A stretch of 64,000 nt of DNA. Source: VRUE01 sp963753585. GTDB taxonomy: Bacteria > Actinomycetota > Thermoleophilia > Solirubrobacterales > 70-9. Each line of letters opens with the position of its first letter. Position 1 is the stretch's first letter. Under the pieces are notes generated by a model. The model made no database searches. It saw nothing but the letters and a program-made list of their open reading frames with translations, and was not told the DNA's origin. Position numbers and translations under genes: made by a program. The stretch spans positions 1,116,001-1,180,000 of the forward strand of contig CAVWCU010000001.1 of assembly GCA_963753585.1 (NCBI GenBank). Reading direction: 5' to 3'. Positions 47,772-55,506 of this stretch are shown one piece after another.

Positions 47772-48029
47772 GTGAAGGCTCCCTCGCGTCGAACCGGGAT
47801 CGCTGCGGCCCTCTGCGCCGCGCTGCTCTCGCTGCTGCTGGTGGCACCGATGGCCCTGGCCGAGAACGGCGTCGGGCTGGCTGGGCCGACGACCGACAAG
47901 ACGGTGACCTTCTTCTGCTTCGGCGTGATCGCCTTCTTCGCGATCCTCGTGATCGTGCTGTCCCTGGTCCAGGGTCGCCTCGAGAAGCGCAAAGAACAGC
48001 GCCGCTACGACCTCGAGCGCTACAGCTAG
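47772..48029 (+). CDS. Small exported/membrane protein
   Basis: 85 residues. A cleavable-looking signal (AALLSLLLVAPMALAEN) is followed by a short Gly/Thr stretch, one membrane helix (VTFFCFGVIAFFAILVIVLSLVQ) and a charged cytoplasmic end (GRLEKRKEQRRYDLERYS). No family recognised. It is divergent from uppP; its stop overlaps the stop of the convergent gene by 4 nt. Confidence 0.7.
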   Translation: MKAPSRRTGIAAALCAALLSLLLVAPMALAENGVGLAGPTTDKTVTFFCFGVIAFFAILVIVLSLVQGRLEKRKEQRRYDLERYS

Positions 48030-49138
48030 CCCGCCCCCGTTCGGCGTCTCAAGTCGCCTTGTGCTGAGCTTGGGTCGTCGGCCCCTCCGCGGCGCTCGTC
48101 GCCGGCGATGCCAGAGAGGGCGAGCGTCCCGTCCGGTTCGATCGTCGCAGTGATCAGGTAGGAATCGCCCGGCTTGAGCCTAGCTGCGTCGATCGTCGGG
48201 GGAACGGTGAGCTGCACGTCCTGGTTGACGCGGCGGGTGTCGTCGGCGGAGAGGAGGAACTTGCCGGTTTCCGGAGAGAGGCCGGCGTAGATGCCGGCGA
48301 GGTCCAGGTAGGTGGAGGGCTCGCCCGGTTCGATCTCGATCGTGCGCTGCACCAGCGTCCCGTCCGGTTCCACCGCGACGTCGGCGGTCGCGTAGCTGCC
48401 GAGGGACGGGAGCGACGGCACGGTCCCGGTCGGATCCGCGGGCACGCAGACGAGCAACGAGGCACCACGGCCTGAGAGCGTGTAGACGGGCGCGGCAGGG
48501 TCGGGGTCGACAAAGGTGACGACCCCCCTGAAGGTGGCCTGTTTCGCCACGCCGCTGCGCTTGGGCTCCCCCTCCTCGGCGAAGGTGCCGTTGGCGAGGC
48601 GGCGGGCAACGAGACTCAGCCTGGTTCCCGGAACCGGCAGCTTGCGGGCGTGCACGGGAACCAGTTCGCCGCCCTTGATCGAGAGCGCATAGCTGCCGGC
48701 GGCCAGATTCGCATGCACGACCGTGCCCTGGAGGGGGGTCGATTCCGTTTCGGCCGGTTCCTCGGGGGCCGGGGGCACGGGCTTGGGGTCCTGCTCCGCG
48801 ATCGGCTCCGACTTGCCGGATTCGCCTTCAAACGGCACCGACGAGGGGAACGCTTCGAGCGGAACCGGTTCTTCATCGACGGGCTCGGATGCGCCGCTCG
48901 CGAGCGGCGCCGAACGGGTGCCGGCGCCAGCCGTCCCGCCGGCATCCGCAACGAGACTCGGCGTTTCGATCAGTCGCAGGGGACCCGTCGCCAGCGAGCC
49001 GGGGGTCCCGGGGCCGATGGCGACGCCCGCAAAGAGGCCGAAGCCGAGCGCGGCGGCGCTCAGGGTCACGCCCCAGCGGCGGCTGGTGAGGACCAGTGCG
49101 GCCCCCCGGGCGCCCGTGTCGAGCAGCTGCCGGATCAT
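48026..49138 (-). CDS. Proline-rich membrane-anchored protein, last gene of the second pst operon
   Basis: 370 residues. A cytoplasmic start with TSRRWGVTLSAAALGFGLFAGVAIGPG gives one membrane helix (about 22-42). An acidic Pro/Glu-rich stretch (about 75-130) and a beta-rich extracellular region (LSLVARRLANGTFAEEG, ATFRGVVTFVDPDPAAPVYTLSGRG, YLITATIEPDGTLALSGI) follow. The beta region has OB-fold-like paired strands with repeated 'PDGTL' turns. No family recognised. The ATG overlaps the stop of the zinc-ribbon gene (ATGA). Confidence 0.75.
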   Translation of the reverse strand: MIRQLLDTGARGAALVLTSRRWGVTLSAAALGFGLFAGVAIGPGTPGSLATGPLRLIETPSLVADAGGTAGAGTRSAPLASGASEPVDEEPVPLEAFPSSVPFEGESGKSEPIAEQDPKPVPPAPEEPAETESTPLQGTVVHANLAAGSYALSIKGGELVPVHARKLPVPGTRLSLVARRLANGTFAEEGEPKRSGVAKQATFRGVVTFVDPDPAAPVYTLSGRGASLLVCVPADPTGTVPSLPSLGSYATADVAVEPDGTLVQRTIEIEPGEPSTYLDLAGIYAGLSPETGKFLLSADDTRRVNQDVQLTVPPTIDAARLKPGDSYLITATIEPDGTLALSGIAGDERRGGADDPSSAQGDLRRRTGAG

Positions 49139-49452
49139 GCCGCGGGACCGCTCCCGACCGGGCTGCGCTCCATCAGGTCCCTGCCGCACTGCCGGCAGAA
49201 GACCGAGCCACGCGCGTAGAGCGCGCCGCACGAGCCGCAGGCGCCGGCGGCGCTGGCCTGGTCGAGCCGCAGCATCCGCTCCACCTCAGCCAGCTCGGCA
49301 TCGACCCGTTGCAGCTCCGACGCCTGGCGGGCAAGCACGTCGAGGCGGAAGTGGTCGCGGATCGCCATCTCGTAGGCGAGCCCACCCAGGTCCCACTGCA
49401 ACTCGGCGAGCTGTCTGGAGAGGCTGTCGCGACGGCGCGCCAGGTCGCTCAT
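49135..49452 (-). CDS. Coiled-coil zinc-ribbon protein
   Basis: 105 residues. The first ~65 form a helical coiled coil (RRRDSLSRQLAELQWDLGGLAYEMA, VDAELAEVERMLRL); then a zinc ribbon GACGSCGALYARGSVFCRQCG with two CXXC knuckles. No membrane helix. Coupled by ATGA overlaps on both sides within the second pst operon. It may be a scaffold joining the membrane proteins encoded around it. Confidence 0.75.
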   Translation of the reverse strand: MSDLARRRDSLSRQLAELQWDLGGLAYEMAIRDHFRLDVLARQASELQRVDAELAEVERMLRLDQASAAGACGSCGALYARGSVFCRQCGRDLMERSPVGSGPAA

Positions 49453-50120
49453 TCGATCGCCGTTCCCTTGCTGCCCCCACCGGGAGCCTTGCCGTCTTCG
49501 GGCGGCGGCGCGCCGCCGGTGGCGATTTCGTCCGGCAGCTTGGCGCTGTTCTCGGAGTATTCGTCAGGGCTCTGTTCTTCCAGTTCCCTCAGCGCGTCGT
49601 CGCTGGCTTCCACAGGGCCGCTTCCCTGGCCGAGGAGGCCACCGGCATCCTCGGCCTTCTTCTTGCCCGCGCCCTTCGCCTTCTTCACGGCGCCCTCTTT
49701 CACCGCTCCGGCTTCCTCGCCGGCCGTCGCGCCACCGCCCTGCACCCGGACGACCTGTGGGGGCGCACTGGAGGAACCGCTATCGCCCTTGCCGATCAGG
49801 ACACCGACCAGCAGCATCAGGCCGAGGACGGCGATGCCGCCGACCGCTGCCAGTGGGGCGTAGTCGCGCTGGGGCCTCTCATCTGCGGGTGGCGGCACCG
49901 TGGCAGAGGCGGCAACCGGTCCCGGCGGCGGCGGTGCGGAGCCGTTCGCGGCAACCGCGTCGTCTGCCGGCAGGTGCTCGTGGAAGTCGACCCTCGGCCC
50001 GCCGCGACGGCTGCCGCAGTTGAGGCAGTAGCGCTGATCGGCGGCGAGCGGCGCACCGCACTTTCGGCAGGTCTCCCCCGCCTCGCCGAGCGCCTGCACT
50101 CGTTCGGTCGACTCGGTCAC
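49449..50120 (-). CDS. Zinc-ribbon membrane protein
   Basis: 223 residues. N-terminal zinc ribbon (ETCRKCGAPLAADQRYCLNCGSR, two CXXC), a proline-rich linker, one membrane helix (about 88-110, AAVGGIAVLGLMLLVGVLIG) and an outside Ala/Lys/Glu-rich tail. Topology: ribbon inside, tail outside. The GTG overlaps the lipoprotein stop (GTGA). Confidence 0.75.
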   Translation of the reverse strand: MTESTERVQALGEAGETCRKCGAPLAADQRYCLNCGSRRGGPRVDFHEHLPADDAVAANGSAPPPPGPVAASATVPPPADERPQRDYAPLAAVGGIAVLGLMLLVGVLIGKGDSGSSSAPPQVVRVQGGGATAGEEAGAVKEGAVKKAKGAGKKKAEDAGGLLGQGSGPVEASDDALRELEEQSPDEYSENSAKLPDEIATGGAPPPEDGKAPGGGSKGTAIE

Positions 50121-50863
50121 CGCGGCTGCCCCGCCAGGGTCGGGAAGTCGGCAACCTCGATCTCGGCCCCACGCGGCTTGCCGATGAAGAAGACGTTGTA
50201 GGGGACCGGCTTCAACTTGTCCTTCAGCGGTTCGATCGCGCCGCGCCCGGCGGCGACGATCCGGTCGCCCTCGCGGGCGACGGCGTAGAGCAGCAGCCGC
50301 TCAACGTCCTCACCGCTCTCGTTGACCACATCGCCGGAGGCGGCCACCCCGGTGTAGGGATCGCCCTCGAGCTTCGGCTCGGAGACCGAGACCGCCGGCC
50401 GCTCGCCGCCGGCCGGCTCACCCCCCGCGCCGACGGTCACCTTCGCCTTCGCCGGCTTCCCGGTCGGCAAGACCTGGTCGTGGACCCAGGTCACCTCGCC
50501 GCCGGCCGGGATGAACGGCACCGCCGCCAGCGCCGGCTCGATGCCGGGAATGTCGTTGCGGTAGACGCTCTTTCCCTTGGCGTCGAGCACCTCGATGAGG
50601 ATCGGCACTTCGGCCAGATCGCGACCGGAGTCGTTGTGCAGCTCGACCGCGACGGCACTGCCGTTGGCGTCGGTCAGGAGCGTCGTCGAGACGACCCTCA
50701 CGTCTTTGCTGCGCTGCTTGATCTTCAGCCCCTCCTCCTGGGATACCGGGCCGAGCTCGGCGGCGATCTTGGCGCTCTTGTCCTGCGTCGATTCGCAGCC
50801 AGTAAGGACCAGCGCGACCCCGGCGCAGGCGATCGCAAGCGGCGCGGTCGCGTGCAGCCTCAT
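50117..50863 (-). CDS. Lipoprotein with FxLYD-like beta domains, after pstB2
   Basis: 248 residues. The lipobox VLTGC places it on the outer face. Two beta-sandwich-like segments: KDVRVVSTTLLTDANGSAVAVELHNDSG with EVPILIEVLDAKGKSVY, and DVVNESGEDVERLLLYAVAREGDRIVAAGRG. Both resemble the FxLYD/DUF3426 'transient interaction' domains common in actinobacterial lipoproteins. Coupled to pstB2 (ATGA) and to the zinc-ribbon gene. Confidence 0.75.
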   Translation of the reverse strand: MRLHATAPLAIACAGVALVLTGCESTQDKSAKIAAELGPVSQEEGLKIKQRSKDVRVVSTTLLTDANGSAVAVELHNDSGRDLAEVPILIEVLDAKGKSVYRNDIPGIEPALAAVPFIPAGGEVTWVHDQVLPTGKPAKAKVTVGAGGEPAGGERPAVSVSEPKLEGDPYTGVAASGDVVNESGEDVERLLLYAVAREGDRIVAAGRGAIEPLKDKLKPVPYNVFFIGKPRGAEIEVADFPTLAGQPR

Positions 50864-51801
50864 CCGAACGCACCACCGACGTACTCGCGGGTGCGCTGCT
50901 CGCGTGGGGAGCCGAAAACCTGCTCGGCGAGGCCGTACTCGACCAGCTCCCCCAGGTACATGAAGCCGACGTGGTCGGCAATCCGCAGCGCCTGCTGCAT
51001 GTTGTGGGTGACGATCACCACCGCCACCTCCTCGCGCAGCTTCAGGATCAGCTCCTCGATCACCTGGGTCGAGCGTGGGTCGAGCGCCGAGCAGGGCTCG
51101 TCGAGCAGGAGCACCTCCGGCTTCGCGGCGAGTGCGCGGGCGATGCAGAGTCGCTGCTGCTGGCCACCGGAAAGGCGCAGCGCGGGGTGGTCCAGCGCCG
51201 CGCCGACCTCGTCCCAGAGCCCGGCCCGCACGAGCGCGTCGGCGACCGGTTCGGCCAGCGCCTCCTTGCGCGGCCGCCCCGAGCCCTGCTCGCGCAGCGC
51301 GTAGGCGACGTTGTCGAAAACGCTCATCGGGAACGGGTTGGGCTGCTGGAAAACCATGCTCACCCGGCGCCGCAGCGCGGTGACCTCCATCCGGTCGATG
51401 TCCTCGCCGTCGAGGGAGATCGTGCCGCTGCGGACCGCCGTCGGGGTGATCTCGACCAGCCGGTTGAGCGAGCGCAACAGCGTCGTCTTGCCGCAGCCGG
51501 AGGGACCGATCAGGGCGAGCACCTCGCCCTGGCGGACCGGCAGCGAGACGGCGTTGACGGCGAGCTTCTCCCCGTAGGCGATCGAGACGCCCTCGATGCG
51601 CATCCGCTCGGGCTTCGGCCCCGCACTGGGCTCGGCCCGCCGAACCGGCGCGGCGAGACCGGCGACACCCTGAGGGCGGTGGCCATTGCCGGCCGGCGGC
51701 TCCACCACCGTCGGCTCGCGGTCGACGACGATGCGGCGCACCGGCGGTGGTGGCGCCAGGACCACGTCGCGCTCGTCGCGGACGCGCTCTTCTGGGCTCA
51801 T
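50860..51801 (-). CDS. pstB: Phosphate ABC transporter ATPase PstB, second operon
   Basis: 313 residues. A ~65-residue Pro/Arg-rich N-terminal extension not found in ordinary PstB precedes the core: LIGPSGCGKTTLLRSLNRL, VFQQPNPFPMSVFDNVAYA, RLSGGQQQRLCIARALA, VLLLDEPCSALDP and VTHNMQQALRIADHVG. The ATG at 51801 overlaps the pstA stop. Confidence 0.93.
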   Translation of the reverse strand: MSPEERVRDERDVVLAPPPPVRRIVVDREPTVVEPPAGNGHRPQGVAGLAAPVRRAEPSAGPKPERMRIEGVSIAYGEKLAVNAVSLPVRQGEVLALIGPSGCGKTTLLRSLNRLVEITPTAVRSGTISLDGEDIDRMEVTALRRRVSMVFQQPNPFPMSVFDNVAYALREQGSGRPRKEALAEPVADALVRAGLWDEVGAALDHPALRLSGGQQQRLCIARALAAKPEVLLLDEPCSALDPRSTQVIEELILKLREEVAVVIVTHNMQQALRIADHVGFMYLGELVEYGLAEQVFGSPREQRTREYVGGAFG

Positions 51802-52730
51802 CGTGCCCACGCCGCGCTCCTTCCCCGCGCCAGTCGCGTGACGGCGAAGTTGAGCACGATCACGACGAGGAGCAGTACGAAGGCGGCGAAGTAGGCCTTC
51901 TCCGGCGCCAGGCCCTCGCCCGCCGGGGAGTTGTAATAGACGTAGCTGGTCAGCGTGCTGCCGGTGCCGCGGAAGAGGCCGAAGACGCTGCCGTCGTCTC
52001 CGTTCTGGATCTGCAGAGTGGCACCGAGCAGGACGACGACGATCGCCGTGTCCCCCGCGACCCGTCCCATCCCCAGCGCCGCGCCGGTGCCGATCCCGGG
52101 CCGCGCCGCCGGCAGCAGCACCCGCCGGATCGTCGCCGCCTTGGTCTTGCCGAGCGCGTAGGAGGCCTCGCGCACATGGCCGGGGATTGCGTTCAGCGCC
52201 TCGCGCGTCGCCCCCACCACCAGCGGTAGTGCGATCAGCGACATCATCGCGGCGGCGGCGATGAAGGAGCGGCCGAGCACGGCGCCGCCTTCGGCGTCGA
52301 AGGTGAGGATGCCCAGCCACTGCTGCTGGAAGAAGACCAGGCCGAACATCGCCAGCACGATGCTGGGGGTGCCGGCGACCACCTCGACCGCCGATTCGAC
52401 CGCCCGCGCCAAGCCCGCGGGCCGGCCGTACTCGGTCAGCCAGACCGCGATCGTCACCCCCAGCGGGGCCGCGATCGCCGTCGACATCACGAGCAGCAGA
52501 GCGGTGCCGAGGATCGGGTCCTTGAAGCCCCCGCTCTGCGCCTGGTTGAGCGAGGAGTTGGGGCTGTCGAAGAGCAGGCCGAGGTCGAAGTACTGGGCGC
52601 CGCGGAACGCCATGTAGAGCAGGATCGCGGCGGCGATCGCGATCAGGGCCAGGCCGGCCCCCCAGGCGGCGAAGTAGCCGAGGCGGTCGCGCAGCGGCCA
52701 GCTGCCGACGGTGTCGACTGGCTGGGTCAC
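51798..52730 (-). CDS. pstA: Phosphate ABC transporter permease PstA, second operon
   Basis: 310 residues, six membrane helices. GTPSIVLAMFGLVFF, EASYALGKTKAATIRRVLLPAARPGIGTG and GRVAGDTAIVVVLLGA mark it as a Pst permease; the coupling-loop residues differ from the first operon copy. The GTG at 52730 overlaps the pstC stop (GTGA). Confidence 0.92.
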   Translation of the reverse strand: MTQPVDTVGSWPLRDRLGYFAAWGAGLALIAIAAAILLYMAFRGAQYFDLGLLFDSPNSSLNQAQSGGFKDPILGTALLLVMSTAIAAPLGVTIAVWLTEYGRPAGLARAVESAVEVVAGTPSIVLAMFGLVFFQQQWLGILTFDAEGGAVLGRSFIAAAAMMSLIALPLVVGATREALNAIPGHVREASYALGKTKAATIRRVLLPAARPGIGTGAALGMGRVAGDTAIVVVLLGATLQIQNGDDGSVFGLFRGTGSTLTSYVYYNSPAGEGLAPEKAYFAAFVLLLVVIVLNFAVTRLARGRSAAWAR

Positions 52731-53776
52731 GGACGCACCCCGTATTTGCGCATCGACTGCTTTGCGGTGAAGCCGGCGAAGGAGAGGAACATGCTGGAGA
52801 CGAGCAGCACCGCGGCGAAGGCGAAGAGCGTCTGGCCGAAGGGCACGACCGAGAGGCCTTCGACGTTCTCGACCAGGGCCGAGGCGAGCGGCCGGGTCGG
52901 CTCGAAGAGGAAGGTGATGCCGTCGATCGGGTTTGGCGCGAAGCTGGCCGAGCCGGCGACCATCGAGAGCATGATCGCCTCACCCAGCGCCCGAGCCGTG
53001 GCGAGGACCGCGGCGGCGACGATCGCCGGGCGGGCGGTGCGGACCGCGATCGTCCAGGTGACCCGCCAGCGGTTCGCCCCCAGCGCCGCGGCTCCTTCGG
53101 TCCAGCTGCGCGGCACCGCGCGCAGCGCGTCGACCACGATCGCGATCATGATCGGCACGATCATGATCGTCAGGATCAGGATCCCGACCGAGATGCCGGC
53201 GCCGTCGAGCTGGACCACGTTCGCCACCGATTCCTTGCGCTCGAGGCTGATCAGGTGCTCGCCGACCCAGGGGACGATGACCAGGATCCCGATCAGGCCG
53301 TAGACGACAGAGGGGACGGCGGCGAGCAGTCGCACGACCGGCTCGAGCACACGGTTGACCTGGTGCGGCGCGAACTCGACGATGAAGATCGCCGCGAAGA
53401 GGGAGAAGGCGATGCCGATCAGGACCGCCCCGGCGGTGACGACGAAGGTGCCCCAGAGCAGCGGCCAGGCGCGCAGCGTGTAGACGTACTGGGCCGGGTT
53501 GGCGGGCGAGTTGAAGATGTCCTCCAGCTGCAGGTCGACGTCGCCCCCGGAGCCGAACCAGGCGAGGCCGTTGCCGGCGAAGGACGGCCAGGCCTTGCCG
53601 AAGACGAAGACGATCATCCCGGCGATGATCAGCAGCACCAGGCAGGCGACCCCGCCGAGGATGCGCTCGACCCGGGCATCGGTCCAGAACCCGGTCGCCC
53701 CCGGACCCTCGTCGCTCGCCGAGCCCGGCCGCCGGGAAAGGCGACCGGGCAGGCGGGCTGCGAGCCCGTCACGCAC
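52727..53776 (-). CDS. pstC: Phosphate ABC transporter permease PstC, second operon
   Basis: 349 residues. An Arg-rich start precedes six membrane helices; AVPSVVYGLIGILVI, WTEGAAALGANRWRVTWTIAVRTARPAIVAA and ARALGEAIMLSMVAG are typical. The GTG at 53776 overlaps the pstS stop by one base. Confidence 0.92.
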   Translation of the reverse strand: MRDGLAARLPGRLSRRPGSASDEGPGATGFWTDARVERILGGVACLVLLIIAGMIVFVFGKAWPSFAGNGLAWFGSGGDVDLQLEDIFNSPANPAQYVYTLRAWPLLWGTFVVTAGAVLIGIAFSLFAAIFIVEFAPHQVNRVLEPVVRLLAAVPSVVYGLIGILVIVPWVGEHLISLERKESVANVVQLDGAGISVGILILTIMIVPIMIAIVVDALRAVPRSWTEGAAALGANRWRVTWTIAVRTARPAIVAAAVLATARALGEAIMLSMVAGSASFAPNPIDGITFLFEPTRPLASALVENVEGLSVVPFGQTLFAFAAVLLVSSMFLSFAGFTAKQSMRKYGVRP

Positions 53777-54588
53777 TAGTGGAGAGGCACCCAGTCACTG
53801 GCGACCAGCGCCTGGGCCTGGGCGCTGCGAGCGAACTGGATGAACGCCTTGGCGGGCCCCTTCGCCACCCCGCGGCTGACGAGGTAGAAGTTGCGGCTGC
53901 CCGCGTACTGGCCCGACTTGGCGTTGCGCAGTGTGCAGGGCACGCCGAGGTAGGGGACCGAGAAGAGCCCGGCGGCGAAGTGGAAGGAGGCGTAGCCGAT
54001 CGCGTTCGGGTCAGACTTGATCGTCTGCGCCTGCAGGCCGTTGGAGGACTTGGTCGTCGCGCTGCCGGCGACGCGCAGGGTCTGGCCCATGAAGATGTTC
54101 TGGAACGCGTCCTGGGTACCGGAGGCGGCGGTGCGGACGACGAGGTCGATCGGCCCCGAGGCGCTGGCGCCCGGCACCTGACTCCAGCTGCGTATGCGGC
54201 CGGAGAAGATGTCCTGGATCTGCTGCTGGCTGAGGCTCGCGATCGGGTTCGAGGGGTTGGTCACCACGCAGACCGCGTCGCGGGCGATCTTGTTGAAGAC
54301 GATCCCGCCCGGGTCGGCCGGCTTCGGGTCGCGCGAGGACATGCCGAGCGTGACGCGGCCCCGGGAGACGTCGGTGATGCCGATGTCGGAGCCGCCTTGG
54401 AGGACCACGAACTTGACCTTGCCCTTGTTCTGGGGCAGGCGGACGAAGGCCTTGGCGAGCTTCGTCGCCAGCGGCGCAACCGAGGTGGAGCCGCTGAGGG
54501 TGATCGTGGCGGCGGGGGCTGTGGCGGCGGTCGCCAGCGAGGCGCAAAGGGCCAGCGCGAGGGCGGCCAGGTAACGCGTGCGAATCAT
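53776..54588 (-). CDS. pstS: Phosphate-binding protein PstS, second operon
   Basis: 270 residues. A cleavable signal (LAALALALCASLATAATAPAA) without an obvious lipobox cysteine, so it is either free or held by another protein. Binding loops: LSGSTSVAPLATKLAKAF, LQGGSDIGITDVSRG and RTAASGTQDAFQNIFMG. The ATG at 54588 has AGGAG upstream. A five-unit Pho-box array lies about 70 bp before it. Confidence 0.92.
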   Translation of the reverse strand: MIRTRYLAALALALCASLATAATAPAATITLSGSTSVAPLATKLAKAFVRLPQNKGKVKFVVLQGGSDIGITDVSRGRVTLGMSSRDPKPADPGGIVFNKIARDAVCVVTNPSNPIASLSQQQIQDIFSGRIRSWSQVPGASASGPIDLVVRTAASGTQDAFQNIFMGQTLRVAGSATTKSSNGLQAQTIKSDPNAIGYASFHFAAGLFSVPYLGVPCTLRNAKSGQYAGSRNFYLVSRGVAKGPAKAFIQFARSAQAQALVASDWVPLH

Positions 54589-54658
54589 CTGTGCTCGCTC
54601 CTGGGTAGCTGGTCGAGAGTCTGTCCGCGCCAGTCTCGGCTCAGCCCGCGCCGCCAAG

Positions 54659-54712
54659 GTAAACGCAACGTGACTGTTTGGAGAAGAACTGGTAACAGCC
54701 GGTAACAGGATC
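54659..54712 (-). promoter_or_regulatory. Pho-box array between pstS (second operon) and a receiver-less regulator
   Basis: GTAAACGCAAC (54659), GTGACTGTTTG (54670), GAGAAGAACTG (54681), GTAACAGCCG (54692, ten bases), GTAACAGGATC (54702). Period 11, once 10. An inverted TGGAGAAGA/TCTTCTCCA pair frames the last units. Confidence 0.65.
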
Positions 54713-54774
54713 TTCTCCAGTTCGACACAGCCTGTTCACCGGATCGACACCGGGAGCGGAGAGCCTCCCGGTCG

Positions 54775-55119
54775 ATGCTCGTACTGCAGTCAACCCCCTC
54801 CCCGCCAGCGAGCAAGCGGCGGATCGCCAACCTGGAGATCCGGCCGGGCGAGCTCCAGGTCCTCGTCGACGGCGAACGCGCGGGCCTCACCGTGCGCGAG
54901 TTCGAGCTCTTCTTCCTGCTCACCGAGCGCCGCGACAGCGTCGTCCAGCGACCGCAGCTCTACGAGCTGATGTGGGGCGGCAAGATGCCCCGCCGCGACC
55001 GCTCGGTCGACGTGCTCGTCCGCAAGATCCGCGCCAAGCTGGAGGCGGTCGCCCCAAGCTGGCGCTACATCCACACCCACTTCGGCATCGGGTACAGGTT
55101 CACTCCCGAAGAGCTGTAG
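54775..55119 (+). CDS. Receiver-less OmpR-type winged-helix protein, divergent from pstS2
   Basis: 114 residues. After a short polar start comes a complete winged-helix effector domain: LEIRPGELQVLVDGERAGLTVREFELFFLLTE, RPQLYELMWGGKMPRRD, recognition helix RSVDVLVRKIRAKLE, wing YIHTHFGIGYRFTP. It is close in pattern to the C-terminal domain of the full regulator at 45776. No receiver lies upstream; the gene begins in the shared control region of pstS2. A 27-bp-arm hairpin follows. Confidence 0.82.
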   Translation: MLVLQSTPSPPASKRRIANLEIRPGELQVLVDGERAGLTVREFELFFLLTERRDSVVQRPQLYELMWGGKMPRRDRSVDVLVRKIRAKLEAVAPSWRYIHTHFGIGYRFTPEEL

Positions 55120-55149
55120 GCGGTTCCATTGCCTGTGCCTGGGTTGGGT

Positions 55150-55227
55150 GGGATGGCGGGTGCCCCTCCCCAAAACGCGCGGCGGGAGCCGCGCTTGAGT
55201 GTTTTGGGGAGGGGCACCCGCCATCCC
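55150..55227. terminator. Perfect 27-bp-arm hairpin after the regulator gene
   Basis: 55150-55176 and 55201-55227 are exact inverses over 27 bp, and the loop carries its own GCGCGGC-GGGA-GCCGCGC hairpin (55177-55194). It is the first part of the 387-bp gene-free stretch 55120-55506. Confidence 0.6.
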
Positions 55228-55340
55228 TCAACACACAAGCCTCAACCTTCCCACCCGAGACTCCAGCCGTATGAAGCATTCCCAAGCTCAGTGTCATTAG
55301 GACGGCTTCGCAGCCCGGGCGTTTTTGGAGAGCTGTGCAG

Positions 55341-55477
55341 GGGAGCCTGGCCGTCCTCCAGGCGAATGTCGCGAAGCGGCCTATGCAATCCGGTGTTTGC
55401 GCGGCCGTAGGCCGCGCTCCTGGTTGCACCGCGCTTACGCGCGGTGCTCAATTCGACTGGAGGACGGCCAGGCTCCC
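55341..55477. repeat. Branched inverted repeat with two inner hairpins
   Basis: Arms 55341-55361 and 55457-55477 are exact 21-bp inverses. Inside are GCGCGGCC-GTA-GGCCGCGC (55399-55417) and ACCGCGC-TTAC-GCGCGGT (55428-55445), giving a three-way or four-way junction. No open frame of note. The remaining bases of the gap, 55228-55340 and 55478-55506, show nothing further. Confidence 0.6.
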
Positions 55478-55506
55478 TACCCCCACCGCATCGCGAACAA
55501 CGGGCG

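Noticed and set aside
55150..55477. CRISPR-like repeats
   Set aside because: The similar sequences are inverted, not direct, and there are no regularly spaced spacers.
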